DNA from: Streptomyces xanthophaeus | GTDB lineage: Bacteria; Actinomycetota; Actinomycetes; Streptomycetales; Streptomycetaceae | Reading direction: 5' to 3' | Assembly: GCF_000725805.1 (NCBI RefSeq) | Contig: NZ_JOFT01000037.1 | Coordinates: forward strand, 55,722 to 119,721 | Length of the DNA stretch: 64,000 nt | In this document: piece after piece, positions 27,575 through 36,010 of the stretch | How the letters are laid out: the number at the start of each line of letters is the position of its first letter | Numbering within the stretch: the stretch's first letter is position 1 | Position numbers and translations under genes: made by a program | Notes under the pieces: model-generated | What the model was told of the DNA's origin: nothing | The model's database searches: none | The model's input: the letters and a program-made list of their open reading frames with translations, nothing else

Positions 27575-28519
27575 ATGAGCCACGTAGCCCAGGGGAAAGG
27601 GAAGTACGGCTTCGTCGCCGGCTTCCTCATCGCGCCACTCGCGCTGTACCTGACTTTCGTCATCTGGCCGTATGTGCAGACATTCGGCTATTCCTTCACC
27701 AACTGGACGGGCCAGTCCCCGACGTTCGACTTCGTCGGCCTGGAGAACTACTCGGCCCTGTTGGAGGACGAGGTCTTCCGCGGCGCCCTCTGGCACAACC
27801 TGCTGCTCCTGGTGTTCGTCCCGGTGATCACCATCCTGCTGGCCCTCTTCTTCGCCTTCATGGTGAACGCGGGAGGGCGCAGCGGGGCCGGCGGGGTGCA
27901 GGGCGTGAGCGGCTCGCGCTTCTACAAGGTCATCTACTTCTTCCCGCAGGTCCTCTCGCTGGCGATCCTCGCCGTCCTCTTCGGCGCGATCTACCGCAGT
28001 GACGAGGGCGGCCTGCTCAACGGCTTCCTCACCAAGCTCGGCCTGGTCGACCCGCAGCACCCCGTCGAATGGCTCAACGAGCCGAACTTCGTCCTGTGGT
28101 GCCTGCTCTTCGTGGTCGTCTGGCACGGCGTCGGCTTCTACCTCGTCCTGTTCTCGGCGGCGATGCAGTCCGTACCGAAGGACATCTACGAGGCCGCGCT
28201 GCTCGACGGCGCCGGGCGCGCCCAGACCTTCTTCAAGGTCACGCTGCCCCTGCTGTGGGATTCTGTGCAGACCTCCGCGGTCTATCTGGGCATCGCCGCG
28301 ATGGACATGTTCGTCCTGGTGTCGACCATGACCTCGGGCCAGTTCGGCGGCGGACCCGACCACCACAGCGAGGTCATGTCGACGGTGCTGATGCGCAACT
28401 TCCTGTACTTCGGCAAGAGCGGTTACGCCTGTGCCATGGGCGTGGTCATGCTCGCCCTGACCATGATCCTCTCCGTCATCACGCTGCGTGCCACCCGCCG
28501 CGAGCGCATCGAGTTCTGA
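27575..28519 (+). CDS. ngcF: Sugar ABC transporter permease NgcF
   Basis: A 314-residue MalF-type permease with six predicted membrane helices. It begins YGFVAGFLIAPLALYLTFVIWPYVQTFGYSFTNW, the standard opening of carbohydrate permeases in this group. The coupling loop is DIYEAALLDGAGRAQTFFKVTLPLL. A glycine-rich loop (NAGGRSGAGGVQG) separates two early helices. It follows ngcE by 43 bp with GGGACGG before the ATG and pairs with the next gene's product as the membrane channel. Confidence 0.92.
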   Translation: MSHVAQGKGKYGFVAGFLIAPLALYLTFVIWPYVQTFGYSFTNWTGQSPTFDFVGLENYSALLEDEVFRGALWHNLLLLVFVPVITILLALFFAFMVNAGGRSGAGGVQGVSGSRFYKVIYFFPQVLSLAILAVLFGAIYRSDEGGLLNGFLTKLGLVDPQHPVEWLNEPNFVLWCLLFVVVWHGVGFYLVLFSAAMQSVPKDIYEAALLDGAGRAQTFFKVTLPLLWDSVQTSAVYLGIAAMDMFVLVSTMTSGQFGGGPDHHSEVMSTVLMRNFLYFGKSGYACAMGVVMLALTMILSVITLRATRRERIEF

Positions 28520-28532
28520 GCGGGAGACCTCC

Positions 28533-29459
28533 ATGACCACAGTGACCAAGGTTCCCGGCGAGGCCGCCGCGGAGAAGTCCGCCCCGTCCGGGCGGCCGGG
28601 GGAGCGCGACCGGCGCCGCTCCGAGGGCGTGGTCCTCAACGTCTTCTCGCACGGCTTCCTCGTCCTCTGGGCGATAATGATCGTGCTGCCCCTGATCTGG
28701 CTCGCGCTCGGCTCCTTCAAGACCGACGCGCAGATCGGCGGCTCGGCCCTGAGCTGGCCCTCGAACTGGCACTTCGACGCGTTCGGCCGGGCCTGGGACA
28801 AGGGCATCGGCGGCTACTTCGCCAACACGCTGATCGTGCTGGTGTTCTCGGTCCCGCTGACGATGCTGTTCGGCTCGATGGCCGCGTACGTACTGGCCCG
28901 TTACCCCTTCAAGGGCAACCGGGTCATCTACTACTTCTTCGTCAGCGGGGCGATGTTCCCGGTGTTCCTGGCGCTCGTACCGCTCTTCTTCATGGTCAAG
29001 CGCTTCGACATGCTGAACACCTACCAGGGCCTGATCCTGGTGTACGTCGCCTATTCGATGCCGTTCACCGTCTTCTTCATGCACTCCTTCTTCCGGACGC
29101 TGCCCACCGCGATCCACGAGGCCGCGGTGATCGACGGGGCCTCCGACACCCGGATCTTCTTCCAGGTGATGCTGCCCATGGCCAAGCCCGGCCTGATCAG
29201 CGTCGGGATCTTCAACGTGCTGGGCCAGTGGAACCAGTACATCCTGCCCGCGGTGCTGATGCAGCCCCAGACCAGCGGGGAACCCGAGCGCTACGTGCTC
29301 ACCCAGGGCCTGATCCAGCTCCAGTACCAGATGGGCTACGAGACGGACCTGCCGGTGCTGTTCGCGGGGGCCACGATCGCGGTCATCCCGATGCTCGCGG
29401 TCTACCTTTCCTTCCAGCGCCAGATCCAGGCCGGCCTGACCTCCGCCACCCTCAAGTAG
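28533..29459 (+). CDS. ngcG: Sugar ABC transporter permease NgcG
   Basis: A 308-residue MalG-type permease. An approximately 35-residue basic cytoplasmic N-terminus precedes six predicted helices, and the coupling loop is AIHEAAVIDGASDTRIFFQVMLPMAKPG. ATG 28533 has GGGAGA 6-7 bp upstream, 13 bp after ngcF. It completes the importer; no ATPase gene is in the operon, consistent with use of a general ATPase encoded elsewhere. Its last codons overlap the converging mgtC gene by 8 bp, with no room for a separate terminator. Confidence 0.92.
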   Translation: MTTVTKVPGEAAAEKSAPSGRPGERDRRRSEGVVLNVFSHGFLVLWAIMIVLPLIWLALGSFKTDAQIGGSALSWPSNWHFDAFGRAWDKGIGGYFANTLIVLVFSVPLTMLFGSMAAYVLARYPFKGNRVIYYFFVSGAMFPVFLALVPLFFMVKRFDMLNTYQGLILVYVAYSMPFTVFFMHSFFRTLPTAIHEAAVIDGASDTRIFFQVMLPMAKPGLISVGIFNVLGQWNQYILPAVLMQPQTSGEPERYVLTQGLIQLQYQMGYETDLPVLFAGATIAVIPMLAVYLSFQRQIQAGLTSATLK

Positions 29460-30219
29460 GGGACCCGGGGTCAGCCGGCCGGCTCCGGCACGACCGACCA
29501 GCTGACCGCCGAGACAGGGGGTCCCCCCGGCCGAAGGCTGGGGGCGGATCGAGCGAGAGGTTGCTGACCGCTTCCTCCAGCGCCCGGCCCCCCTCGCCCT
29601 CGGCGGTCAGCAGCGCCGACACCGTCACCCGGCCCGGCTCCGGGCCGTCCTGGCTGCGGATCGACCGCAGCTGGTAGCCCGGACGGCCCAGGGCGTCGAC
29701 CAGCCGGTGGCGGATGTGGGCCTCCTCCGCCTCCAGGCACACCGCCTCGAAGCGGTAGTCGGTGGCCACCTCCGCCCCGCCGCGCGGTTCGCGGTCCAGG
29801 CGCCGGCCCAGCGGGCGCAGCAGGAGGTTGGCCCCCACCACGCCCGCCGTGCCGCACAGGGCCAGGACGAACAGGCCCGTGCCTGCCAGGCAGCCCACGG
29901 CCGCCGAACACCACAAGGTGGCGGCCGTGTTCAGGCCCCGCACGCTCATGCCGTCGCGCATGATCACACCGGCGCCGAGGAAGCCGATCCCGGAGACGAT
30001 CTGCGCGGCGACCCGGGAGCCGTCGTAGTTCACCTCCGAGACGGCGCTGAGGAACCCGTACTGCGAGAGCAGCACGAACAGTGCGGCCCCGCCCGCCACC
30101 AGGGCGTTCGTACGCAGCCCCGCCATCCGGGCCCGCCACTGCCGTTCGAGGCCGATGACGGCTCCGAGCCCGAGCGCGGCGGCCAGGTGCGCGGCCATCT
30201 GCCATTCGGTCAGCAGCAC
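29452..30219 (-). CDS. mgtC: MgtC/SapB family membrane protein with altered C-terminus
   Basis: A 255-residue MgtC-type protein. The N-terminal half has the family motif AAALGLGAVIGLERQWRARMAGLRTNALVAGGAALFVL and about four membrane helices, then a soluble ACT-like domain. MgtC proteins are linked to magnesium limitation and modulate ATP synthase or P-type ATPases. It follows mgtA on the minus strand by 27 bp and starts at GTG after GGAGAAGGGAGAGG. The last 20 or so residues (PPAFGRGDPLSRRSAGRS...) look foreign: a palindromic repeat at 29516-29544 appears to have shifted the frame from an ending reading VSAVSWSVVPEPAG, which is still encoded in another frame. Confidence 0.85.
   Translation of the reverse strand: MLLTEWQMAAHLAAALGLGAVIGLERQWRARMAGLRTNALVAGGAALFVLLSQYGFLSAVSEVNYDGSRVAAQIVSGIGFLGAGVIMRDGMSVRGLNTAATLWCSAAVGCLAGTGLFVLALCGTAGVVGANLLLRPLGRRLDREPRGGAEVATDYRFEAVCLEAEEAHIRHRLVDALGRPGYQLRSIRSQDGPEPGRVTVSALLTAEGEGGRALEEAVSNLSLDPPPAFGRGDPLSRRSAGRSCRSRPADPGSPT
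29516..29544. repeat. 29-bp GC palindromic unit inserted near the 3' end of mgtC
   Basis: Runs of G and C surround GGCCGAAGGCTG, making an imperfect stem (CCCCC-x-GCC-GAA-GGC-x-GGGG) of a type I recall as scattered in Streptomyces genomes. Twenty-nine bases is not a multiple of three, and removing it restores a plausible native C-terminus, so it is probably a recent insertion. It may also act as a terminator for the convergent ngcG and mgtC. Confidence 0.6.
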
Positions 30220-30246
30220 GGTCCTCTCCCTTCTCCGGTCGGCCTC

Positions 30247-32967
30247 TTACAGCCAGGTGTTGAACCTGCGGATGTACCAGGTCTTCACGGCCTGGGTCAG
30301 CGCGCAGTAGGCGAGCAGTACGCCGATCAGCCACGGGAAGTAGCTCGCCGGCAGGGCCACGAAGCCCAGCGACGGAGCCAGCGGCGAGAAGGGCAGGTAG
30401 AGCCCGGTCAGTACGGCGAGGACGGTCATCACCATGACCGGCCAGGAGGCGCGGGACTGGATGAAGGGGATCTTCCGGGTACGGATCATGTGGACGATCA
30501 GGGTCTGCGAGAGCAGGCCCTCGATGAACCAGCCCGACTGGAAGAGCGCCTGGTGCGCCTCGCTGTTCGCCCCGAACACGTTCCACATGATCAGGAACAT
30601 CGAGATGTCGAAGACCGAGCTGACGGGCCCGATGGTGACCATGAAGCGGAAGATGCCCTTGGCGTCCCAGTTGCGGGGCTTGCGCAGGTACTCCTCGTCC
30701 ATCCGGTCCCACGGCGTGGCCAGCTGCGCGATGTCGTAGACCAGGTTCTGGAGCAGCAGCATGATCGCGAGCATCGGCTGGAAGGGGATGAAGGCGCTCG
30801 CCACCAGGACCGAGAAGACGTTGCCGAAGTTGGACGACGCCGTCATCTTGATGTACTTGATCGTGTTGCCGAAGGTGGTCCGGCCCTGGAGGACGCCCTG
30901 CTCCAGGACCGTCAGGTCCTTCTCCAGCAGGATGATGTCGGCCGATTCCTTCGCGATGTCGACCGCGGTGTCCACCGAGATGCCGACGTCCGCGTCGCGC
31001 AGGGCGGCCGCGTCGTTGATGCCGTCCCCGAGGAAGCCGACGGTGTGCCCCTCGGCCTGCAGGGCCCGTACGATCCGGGCCTTCTGCACCGGGTTGACCT
31101 TGGCGAAGACCGTCGTACGGGCCGCCAGCTCGCGCAGCGCCGGGTCGTCGAGGTCGTCGAGCTCGCTGCCGAGCACGACCTGGCCGACGTCGATGCCGAC
31201 GTCCGCGCAGACCCGGGCGGCCACGAGGTCGTTGTCGCCGGTGACGACCTTGACCGCGACGCCCTTGTCGGCCAGGCCCTGGAGGGCCCGGGCCGCGTCG
31301 GCCTTCGGCGGGTCGAGGAAGGCGAGGAAGCCGACCAGCGTCAGACCGTCCTCGTCGGCGACCGTGTAGGTGTCGCGGGGAGCGGCGACGGTGCGGGTGG
31401 CGACGGCCAGGACCCGCAGGCCCTTGCGGTTGTTGTCCTCGGCGATCCGGCTGACGTGCCACCGCAGCTGCTCGGTCAGTTCGACCCTCTCACCGCGGTC
31501 CGACATGTGCGTGCACAGGCCGAGGACCTCTTCGACGGCGCCCTTGGTGACCATGACGTGCTCGGCGCGGCCGGAGCCGCCGACGATGCTGTTGCGGTTG
31601 AGGACCACGGACATGCGGCGCCGGGCGAAGTCGAAGGGGATCTCGTCGACCATCGAGAACCGTGCGTCGACGACAACCTCCTCGGCCTCGTCCACGCGGT
31701 CGATGACCGCCTGGTCCATCAGGTTGCGCAGGCCCGTCTGGAAGTGCGCGTTGAGGTAGCCGTACTCCAGGACCTCGCCGTCCTCGTCGCCGTGCACGTC
31801 CAGGTAGCGGTCCAGGACGATCCGGTCCTCGGTGAGGGTGCCGGTCTTGTCGGTGCAGAGCACGTCCATCGCGCCCAGGTTCTGGATCGCGTTGAGCCGC
31901 TTGACGACCACCTTGCGCTTGGACATGGCCACCGCTCCGCGCGCCAGGTTGGCGGAGACGACCATCGGCAGCATCTCGGGGGTCAGGCCCACCGCGACGG
32001 CGATACCGAAGAGGAATGCTTCGTTCCAGTCGCCCTTGGTGAGGCCGTTGATCGCGAAGACGACCGGGACCATGACCAGCATGAAGCGGATCAGCAGGAA
32101 GCTGACCTTGCGGACCCCGTTGTCGAAGTTGGTCTGCGGCCGCTCGCCGGTCAGCGAACCGGCCATGGAGCCGAAGTAGGTGCGGGCGCCGGTGGCGACC
32201 ACGACACCGGTGGCGGTGCCGGAGGTGACCGACGTCCCCATCAGGCAGAGGTTGTCCGCCTCCACCGGGTCGGTGCTCTCCTGCTGGCCGAGGTCCGCCC
32301 CGCGGGTGTCGGCCTTGGCGACCGGCAGGGACTCGCCGGACAGCGCGGCCTGGCTGACCATCAGGTCCTTGGAGGTGATGAGCCGCAGGTCGGCGGGGAT
32401 CAGGTCACCGGCGGCCAGCCTGACCACGTCGCCCGGGACCACCTGGTCCATGGGCACCTCGAACGTGGTGGGTGCGGAGCCGCTGCCGGCCCGCCGCTGC
32501 ACCGCGCAGGTGGTGGTGACGAGCTTCTTCAGCGCGTCCGCGGCGCGGCCGGAGCGGAATTCCTGCCAGAAGCGCAGCAGCCCGCTGATCCCCACCATCA
32601 CGGAGAGGATGATGACGCCCGGGTCGCCGGGGTCCTGCCAGTACATGACGGCGGCCAGGAAGACCAGGACGGCGATGAAGGGGTTCCAGTACGCCTTCGC
32701 GAGCTGGACGAACCAGAGCGGCGCGCGCTCCTGGGCGACGACGTTGCGGCCGTGCCGCTCCAGCCGCAGCGCGGCCTCGTCGTGGGTGAGGCCGTTGGCC
32801 GAGGCGTCCACGTCCTGCAGGACGCGTACGCCCGGCCGGGCGCTGATCGCGGCGAGGCGCTCGCCGACGAGCCGGGTACGGGACTCCAGCTCGGCGGCCT
32901 TGCGCTCACGGCGGGCCCGGCCCGGCGGTGCGAGCTTGGTGGGGGTACGAGGGGTGAGCATGGTCAT
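30247..32967 (-). CDS. mgtA: Magnesium-translocating P-type ATPase
   Basis: A 906-residue P3B-type ATPase that imports Mg2+. The phosphorylated aspartate is in CTDKTGTLTEDR, the actuator motif is SGESLPV, and the hinge is VTGDNDLVAARV with GDGINDAAALRDADVGISVD. The number and layout of membrane segments, with a long C-terminal bundle ending PYFPWLIGVLLAYCALTQ-like, fit MgtA/MgtB. ATG 32967 has GGGAGGTAG just upstream; an in-frame GTG at 33018 lacks one. It heads a two-gene minus-strand operon with mgtC. A long structured leader with a small peptide gene precedes it, suggesting control by cytoplasmic magnesium. Confidence 0.95.
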   Translation of the reverse strand: MTMLTPRTPTKLAPPGRARRERKAAELESRTRLVGERLAAISARPGVRVLQDVDASANGLTHDEAALRLERHGRNVVAQERAPLWFVQLAKAYWNPFIAVLVFLAAVMYWQDPGDPGVIILSVMVGISGLLRFWQEFRSGRAADALKKLVTTTCAVQRRAGSGSAPTTFEVPMDQVVPGDVVRLAAGDLIPADLRLITSKDLMVSQAALSGESLPVAKADTRGADLGQQESTDPVEADNLCLMGTSVTSGTATGVVVATGARTYFGSMAGSLTGERPQTNFDNGVRKVSFLLIRFMLVMVPVVFAINGLTKGDWNEAFLFGIAVAVGLTPEMLPMVVSANLARGAVAMSKRKVVVKRLNAIQNLGAMDVLCTDKTGTLTEDRIVLDRYLDVHGDEDGEVLEYGYLNAHFQTGLRNLMDQAVIDRVDEAEEVVVDARFSMVDEIPFDFARRRMSVVLNRNSIVGGSGRAEHVMVTKGAVEEVLGLCTHMSDRGERVELTEQLRWHVSRIAEDNNRKGLRVLAVATRTVAAPRDTYTVADEDGLTLVGFLAFLDPPKADAARALQGLADKGVAVKVVTGDNDLVAARVCADVGIDVGQVVLGSELDDLDDPALRELAARTTVFAKVNPVQKARIVRALQAEGHTVGFLGDGINDAAALRDADVGISVDTAVDIAKESADIILLEKDLTVLEQGVLQGRTTFGNTIKYIKMTASSNFGNVFSVLVASAFIPFQPMLAIMLLLQNLVYDIAQLATPWDRMDEEYLRKPRNWDAKGIFRFMVTIGPVSSVFDISMFLIMWNVFGANSEAHQALFQSGWFIEGLLSQTLIVHMIRTRKIPFIQSRASWPVMVMTVLAVLTGLYLPFSPLAPSLGFVALPASYFPWLIGVLLAYCALTQAVKTWYIRRFNTWL

Positions 32968-33530
32968 GGCGACTACCTCCCTCCACGGGGTCCGGGCAGC
33001 GCGGAGCCGCACGGTCACGTGGAGTGGTCATGGGTCGGCGCACTGCGGCCACGGGGGCCTCGGGAACGCCGACGGGCATGGCGGGGCACATGCCGGGCAG
33101 GACTGCCGGGCATGCGGAAGGGGAAATGCCGAAGGGCACGGGGGCACGGCGGAGCCGTGGCCGTGCGCACTCGGGGAAAGGTCAGCCGTTCAGACGATCA
33201 GCTGACGAGAGCGCGGCAAGGACTTCGATCGGGACTCATCCCGAACACCTCCTCGCGTCGCGCCGTCAGTAAAGGGCGCCGGTCCGGCCGGAAAGGCCGC
33301 AGATGATCGGCGCCAGTCCGACCGTAACACGATCCGAAGGGGTGTTCCCTCCCCCTTACGGCCGGTAGCGTCCGATTCGTACTGCGTCACCCTCTTGACG
33401 TCTGGATGCGCAAAGGCTCGACTTAAGGTTCACAAGTTGGAGAGACGCCGGGGTCTCGGAGCGTGCAGCCGCGACGGCCCGGCCGGGGGGCGACGGCTTG
33501 CCGTCGCTTATGGGCAGGAGTGGATGAGTC
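32968..33530 (-). other. 563-bp divergent region: structured mgtA leader and rok7B7 promoter region
   Basis: On the minus strand, between the small leader gene and mgtA, lie two hairpins: CATGCC-G-GGCAG against CTGCC-G-GGCATG (33089-33114) and GCACGGC...GCCGTGC (about 33145-33167). The RNA between them is rich in C and poor in G, as at Rho-loading sites. A GTG-initiated, proline-rich frame (33139-32906) overlaps the mgtA start but has no ribosome-binding site. No clear promoter for rok7B7 was identified; TTGACG at about 33396 has no well-spaced partner. Confidence 0.5.
33198..33239 (-). CDS. Putative 13-codon leader peptide of the mgtA operon
   Basis: A short open frame encodes MSPDRSPCRALVS and stops with TGA. 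It is preceded by GAGGAGGT 8 bp before the ATG, one of the best ribosome-binding sites in the window, so it is probably translated. It lies about 230 bp upstream of mgtA on the same strand. The start M-x-P-D-x-[ST]-P parallels the Salmonella leader peptide MgtL ([17 protein letters not shown], from memory), whose acidic/proline codons stall or destabilise ribosomes when Mg2+ is low and prevent Rho termination before mgtA. The parallel function here is inference. Confidence 0.55.
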   Translation of the reverse strand: MSPDRSPCRALVS

Positions 33531-34745
33531 GTGCAGACTCCCGGATCGCAGTCCTCGCTGCATCGGGCGAACCTCGAACGGGTCGTGCGTGCGGTGCGCC
33601 TCGCCGGTTCGCTGACCCAGGCGGAGATCGCCCGTAGCACCGGACTGTCGGCGGCCACGGTCTCCAACATCGTCCGCGAGCTCAAGGACAGCGGCACGGT
33701 CGAGGTCACCGACACCTCGGCCGGAGGCCGCCGGGCGCGCAGCGTCTCCCTCAGCGGGGACGCGGGCATCGTCATCGGCGTCGACTTCGGCCACACCCAC
33801 CTGCGCGTCGCGGTCGGGAACCTCGCCCACCAGGTACTGGCCGAGGAATCCGAGCCGCTGGACGTGGACGCCTCCTGGGCGGAGGGCTTCGACCGGGCCG
33901 AGGCGCTGGTCGGACGGCTGGTCGCGGGCATCGGCGTGAGCCGGGAGAAGGTCATCGGCGTCGGCCTCGGCGTCCCCGGTCCCATCGACGTGGAGTCCGG
34001 GACCCTGGGCTCGACCGCGATCCTGCCCGGCTGGGCCGGCATCAACCCGCGCCAGGAGCTCTCGCAGCGCCTCGGGGTGCCCGTGTACGTGGACAACGAC
34101 GCGAACCTCGGCGCCCTCGGTGAACTCGTCTGGGGGAGCGGCCGGGGCGTGAAGGACCTGGCCTACATCAAGGTCGCCAGCGGCGTGGGCGCCGGCCTGG
34201 TGATCAACGGCCAGATCTACCGGGGACCGGGCGGCACGGCGGGCGAGATCGGGCACATCACGCTCGACGAATCGGGGCCGGTCTGCCGCTGCGGGAACCG
34301 AGGCTGCCTGGAGACCTTCGCCGCCGCCCGGTACGTGCTGCCGCTGCTCCAGGGCACGCACGGACCGGAGTTGACGATGGAACGGGTCGTCGAGCTGGCC
34401 CGCGGCGGGGACCCCGGCTGCCGCCGGGTGATCACGGACGTGGGCCGTCACATCGGCAGCGGCGTGGCCAGCCTGTGCAACCTCCTGAACCCCAGCCGGG
34501 TGGTCCTGGGCGGCTCGCTGGCCGACGCAGGTGAACTCGTACTGGCCCCCATCCGTGAATCCGTGGGGAGGTACGCGATTCCCAGCGCGGCCCGGCAACT
34601 GTCGGTGCTGACGGGGTCCCTGGGGGGCCGTGCCGAGGTGCTCGGCGCGCTCGCCCTCGTGCTCAGCGAGATGGGCGATTCGACTCTTTTGTCGGACCAT
34701 GGAGGTGGAGTGCGAGCACCAGCCGTCTTGTCTTCAGGTAGATAA
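33531..34745 (+). CDS. rok7B7: ROK family transcriptional regulator Rok7B7-like
   Basis: A 404-residue ROK regulator. An N-terminal winged helix-turn-helix (SLTQAEIARSTGLSAATVSNIVREL, about residues 20-75) precedes a sugar-kinase-like ROK domain with GVDFGHTHLRVAVG near the phosphate site, DNDANLGALGE in the sugar pocket and the zinc motif HxnCRCGNRGCLE. GTG 33531 follows GCAGGAG. Its position just before xylFGH matches Rok7B7 (SCO6008) of S. coelicolor, which affects xylose uptake, carbon repression and antibiotic production. Here it sits between a divergent mgtA locus and the co-oriented xylF, and a perfect palindrome before xylF may be its target. Confidence 0.88.
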   Translation: MQTPGSQSSLHRANLERVVRAVRLAGSLTQAEIARSTGLSAATVSNIVRELKDSGTVEVTDTSAGGRRARSVSLSGDAGIVIGVDFGHTHLRVAVGNLAHQVLAEESEPLDVDASWAEGFDRAEALVGRLVAGIGVSREKVIGVGLGVPGPIDVESGTLGSTAILPGWAGINPRQELSQRLGVPVYVDNDANLGALGELVWGSGRGVKDLAYIKVASGVGAGLVINGQIYRGPGGTAGEIGHITLDESGPVCRCGNRGCLETFAAARYVLPLLQGTHGPELTMERVVELARGGDPGCRRVITDVGRHIGSGVASLCNLLNPSRVVLGGSLADAGELVLAPIRESVGRYAIPSAARQLSVLTGSLGGRAEVLGALALVLSEMGDSTLLSDHGGGVRAPAVLSSGR

Positions 34746-34783
34746 CGGATGGCACCGTTGTCATCTCGTTAAGGATTCACTCC

Positions 34784-34842
34784 TTGACGGCAAAACGCGG
34801 CCGGGGTTGACTCACATCCACCTCGGCCGCAACGTTGCGGCC
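34784..34842 (+). promoter_or_regulatory. xylF upstream region with perfect 18-bp palindrome
   Basis: GGCCGCAACGTTGCGGCC (34825-34842) is a perfect palindrome with an AACGTT core, 20 bp before xylF. TTGACG (34784-34789) and TTGACT (34807-34812) are possible -35 boxes. A looser inverted repeat, AACGG-N6-CCGTT (34744-34759), lies over the end of rok7B7. Either could bind Rok7B7 or a LacI-type repressor. Confidence 0.5.
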
Positions 34843-34862
34843 TCGTCAGGGAGGTTCAAGTA

Positions 34863-35975
34863 ATGAACACGCGTATGCGTAGAGCCGCCGTAGCCGTCGC
34901 CGCTGGTGCCATGGCCGTTTCCCTCGCCGCCTGTGGCAGCGCCAAGGAGGCCGGAGACAAGACCAAGGAGTCCGGCGCCGACAAGGGCGACGCGATCAAG
35001 GTCGGTCTGCTCCTGCCGGAGAACCAGACCGCCCGGTACGAGAAGTTCGACAAGCCGCTCATCGAGAAGCAGGTCGCCGATCTCACCCGCGGCAAGGGCG
35101 AAGTGGTCTACGCCAACGCCAAGCAGGACGCGACCACGCAGAACTCCCAGGTCGACACGATGATCACCAACAAGGTGGACGTGCTGATCATCGACGCGGT
35201 GGACTCCAAGGCCATCGCCGGCGCGGTCAAGCGGGCCAAGGACGCGGGCATCCCGGTCGTCGCCTACGACCGCCTGGCCGAGGGCCCGATCGACGCCTAC
35301 ACCTCCTTCGACAACGAAGAGGTCGGCAAGGTCCAGGGCAAGGCGCTGCTGGAGGCGCTGGGCGACAAGGCCAAGGACGGCCAGATCGTCATGATGAACG
35401 GTTCGGTCACCGACCCGAACGCCAAGCTCTTCAAGTCCGGTGCGCACTCCGTCCTCGACGGCAAGGTGAACATCGGCAAGGAGTACGACACCGTCGAGTG
35501 GAAGCCGGAGAACGCCAACACCAACATGGCGGCCGCGCTCTCGGCGATCGGCAAGGACAAGGTCGTCGGCGTCTACTCCGCCAACGACGGCATGGCGGGC
35601 GGCATCATCACCGCCCTCAAGGCGGCCGGCCTGTCCACCCTGCCCCCGGTCACCGGCCAGGACGCCGAACTCGCCGGTGTGCAGCGCATCGTCGCGGGCG
35701 AGCAGTTCATGAGCGTCTACAAGCCGTACGCCCCCGAGGCCAAGGCCGCGGCCGAGATGGCCGTCGCCCTCGCCAAGGGCGAGAAGATCGACGGGCTCAT
35801 CAGCTCCAACGTCGACAGCCCCACCACCAAGGGCGTTCCGTCCGTGCTGATCCCGGTCGTCTCGCTCACCAAGAACAACATCAAGGACACCGTCATCAAG
35901 GACGGCGTCTACACGGCCGATGAGATCTGCACCGACAAGTACGCGGCCGCCTGCACCACCCTCGGCCTGAAGTAA
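34863..35975 (+). CDS. xylF: Xylose-type ABC transporter substrate-binding lipoprotein
   Basis: A 370-residue periplasmic-binding-protein-like lipoprotein of the XylF/RbsB family. The signal peptide ends in SLAAC (Cys24 lipidated), followed by a Lys/Glu/Gly linker. The domain shows family features VGLLLPENQTARYEKFDKP, the hinge region IDAVDSKAIAGAVKRAKDAGIPVVAYDRL and TGQDAELAGVQRIVAGEQFMSVYKP. GGGAGG lies before ATG 34863. It captures xylose (or a related pentose) outside the cell for the two downstream components. A strong hairpin follows within the operon and probably keeps binding-protein mRNA more abundant. Confidence 0.92.
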   Translation: MNTRMRRAAVAVAAGAMAVSLAACGSAKEAGDKTKESGADKGDAIKVGLLLPENQTARYEKFDKPLIEKQVADLTRGKGEVVYANAKQDATTQNSQVDTMITNKVDVLIIDAVDSKAIAGAVKRAKDAGIPVVAYDRLAEGPIDAYTSFDNEEVGKVQGKALLEALGDKAKDGQIVMMNGSVTDPNAKLFKSGAHSVLDGKVNIGKEYDTVEWKPENANTNMAAALSAIGKDKVVGVYSANDGMAGGIITALKAAGLSTLPPVTGQDAELAGVQRIVAGEQFMSVYKPYAPEAKAAAEMAVALAKGEKIDGLISSNVDSPTTKGVPSVLIPVVSLTKNNIKDTVIKDGVYTADEICTDKYAAACTTLGLK

Positions 35976-36010
35976 GGCCCCCGTCGCCCCCTGCGAGGCG
36001 ACCCCCGCGC

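Noticed and set aside
32906-33139. Proline-rich GTG frame overlapping the mgtA start
   Set aside because: No ribosome-binding site, and high proline content is common in off-frame GC-rich DNA; kept only as a note in the leader entry.
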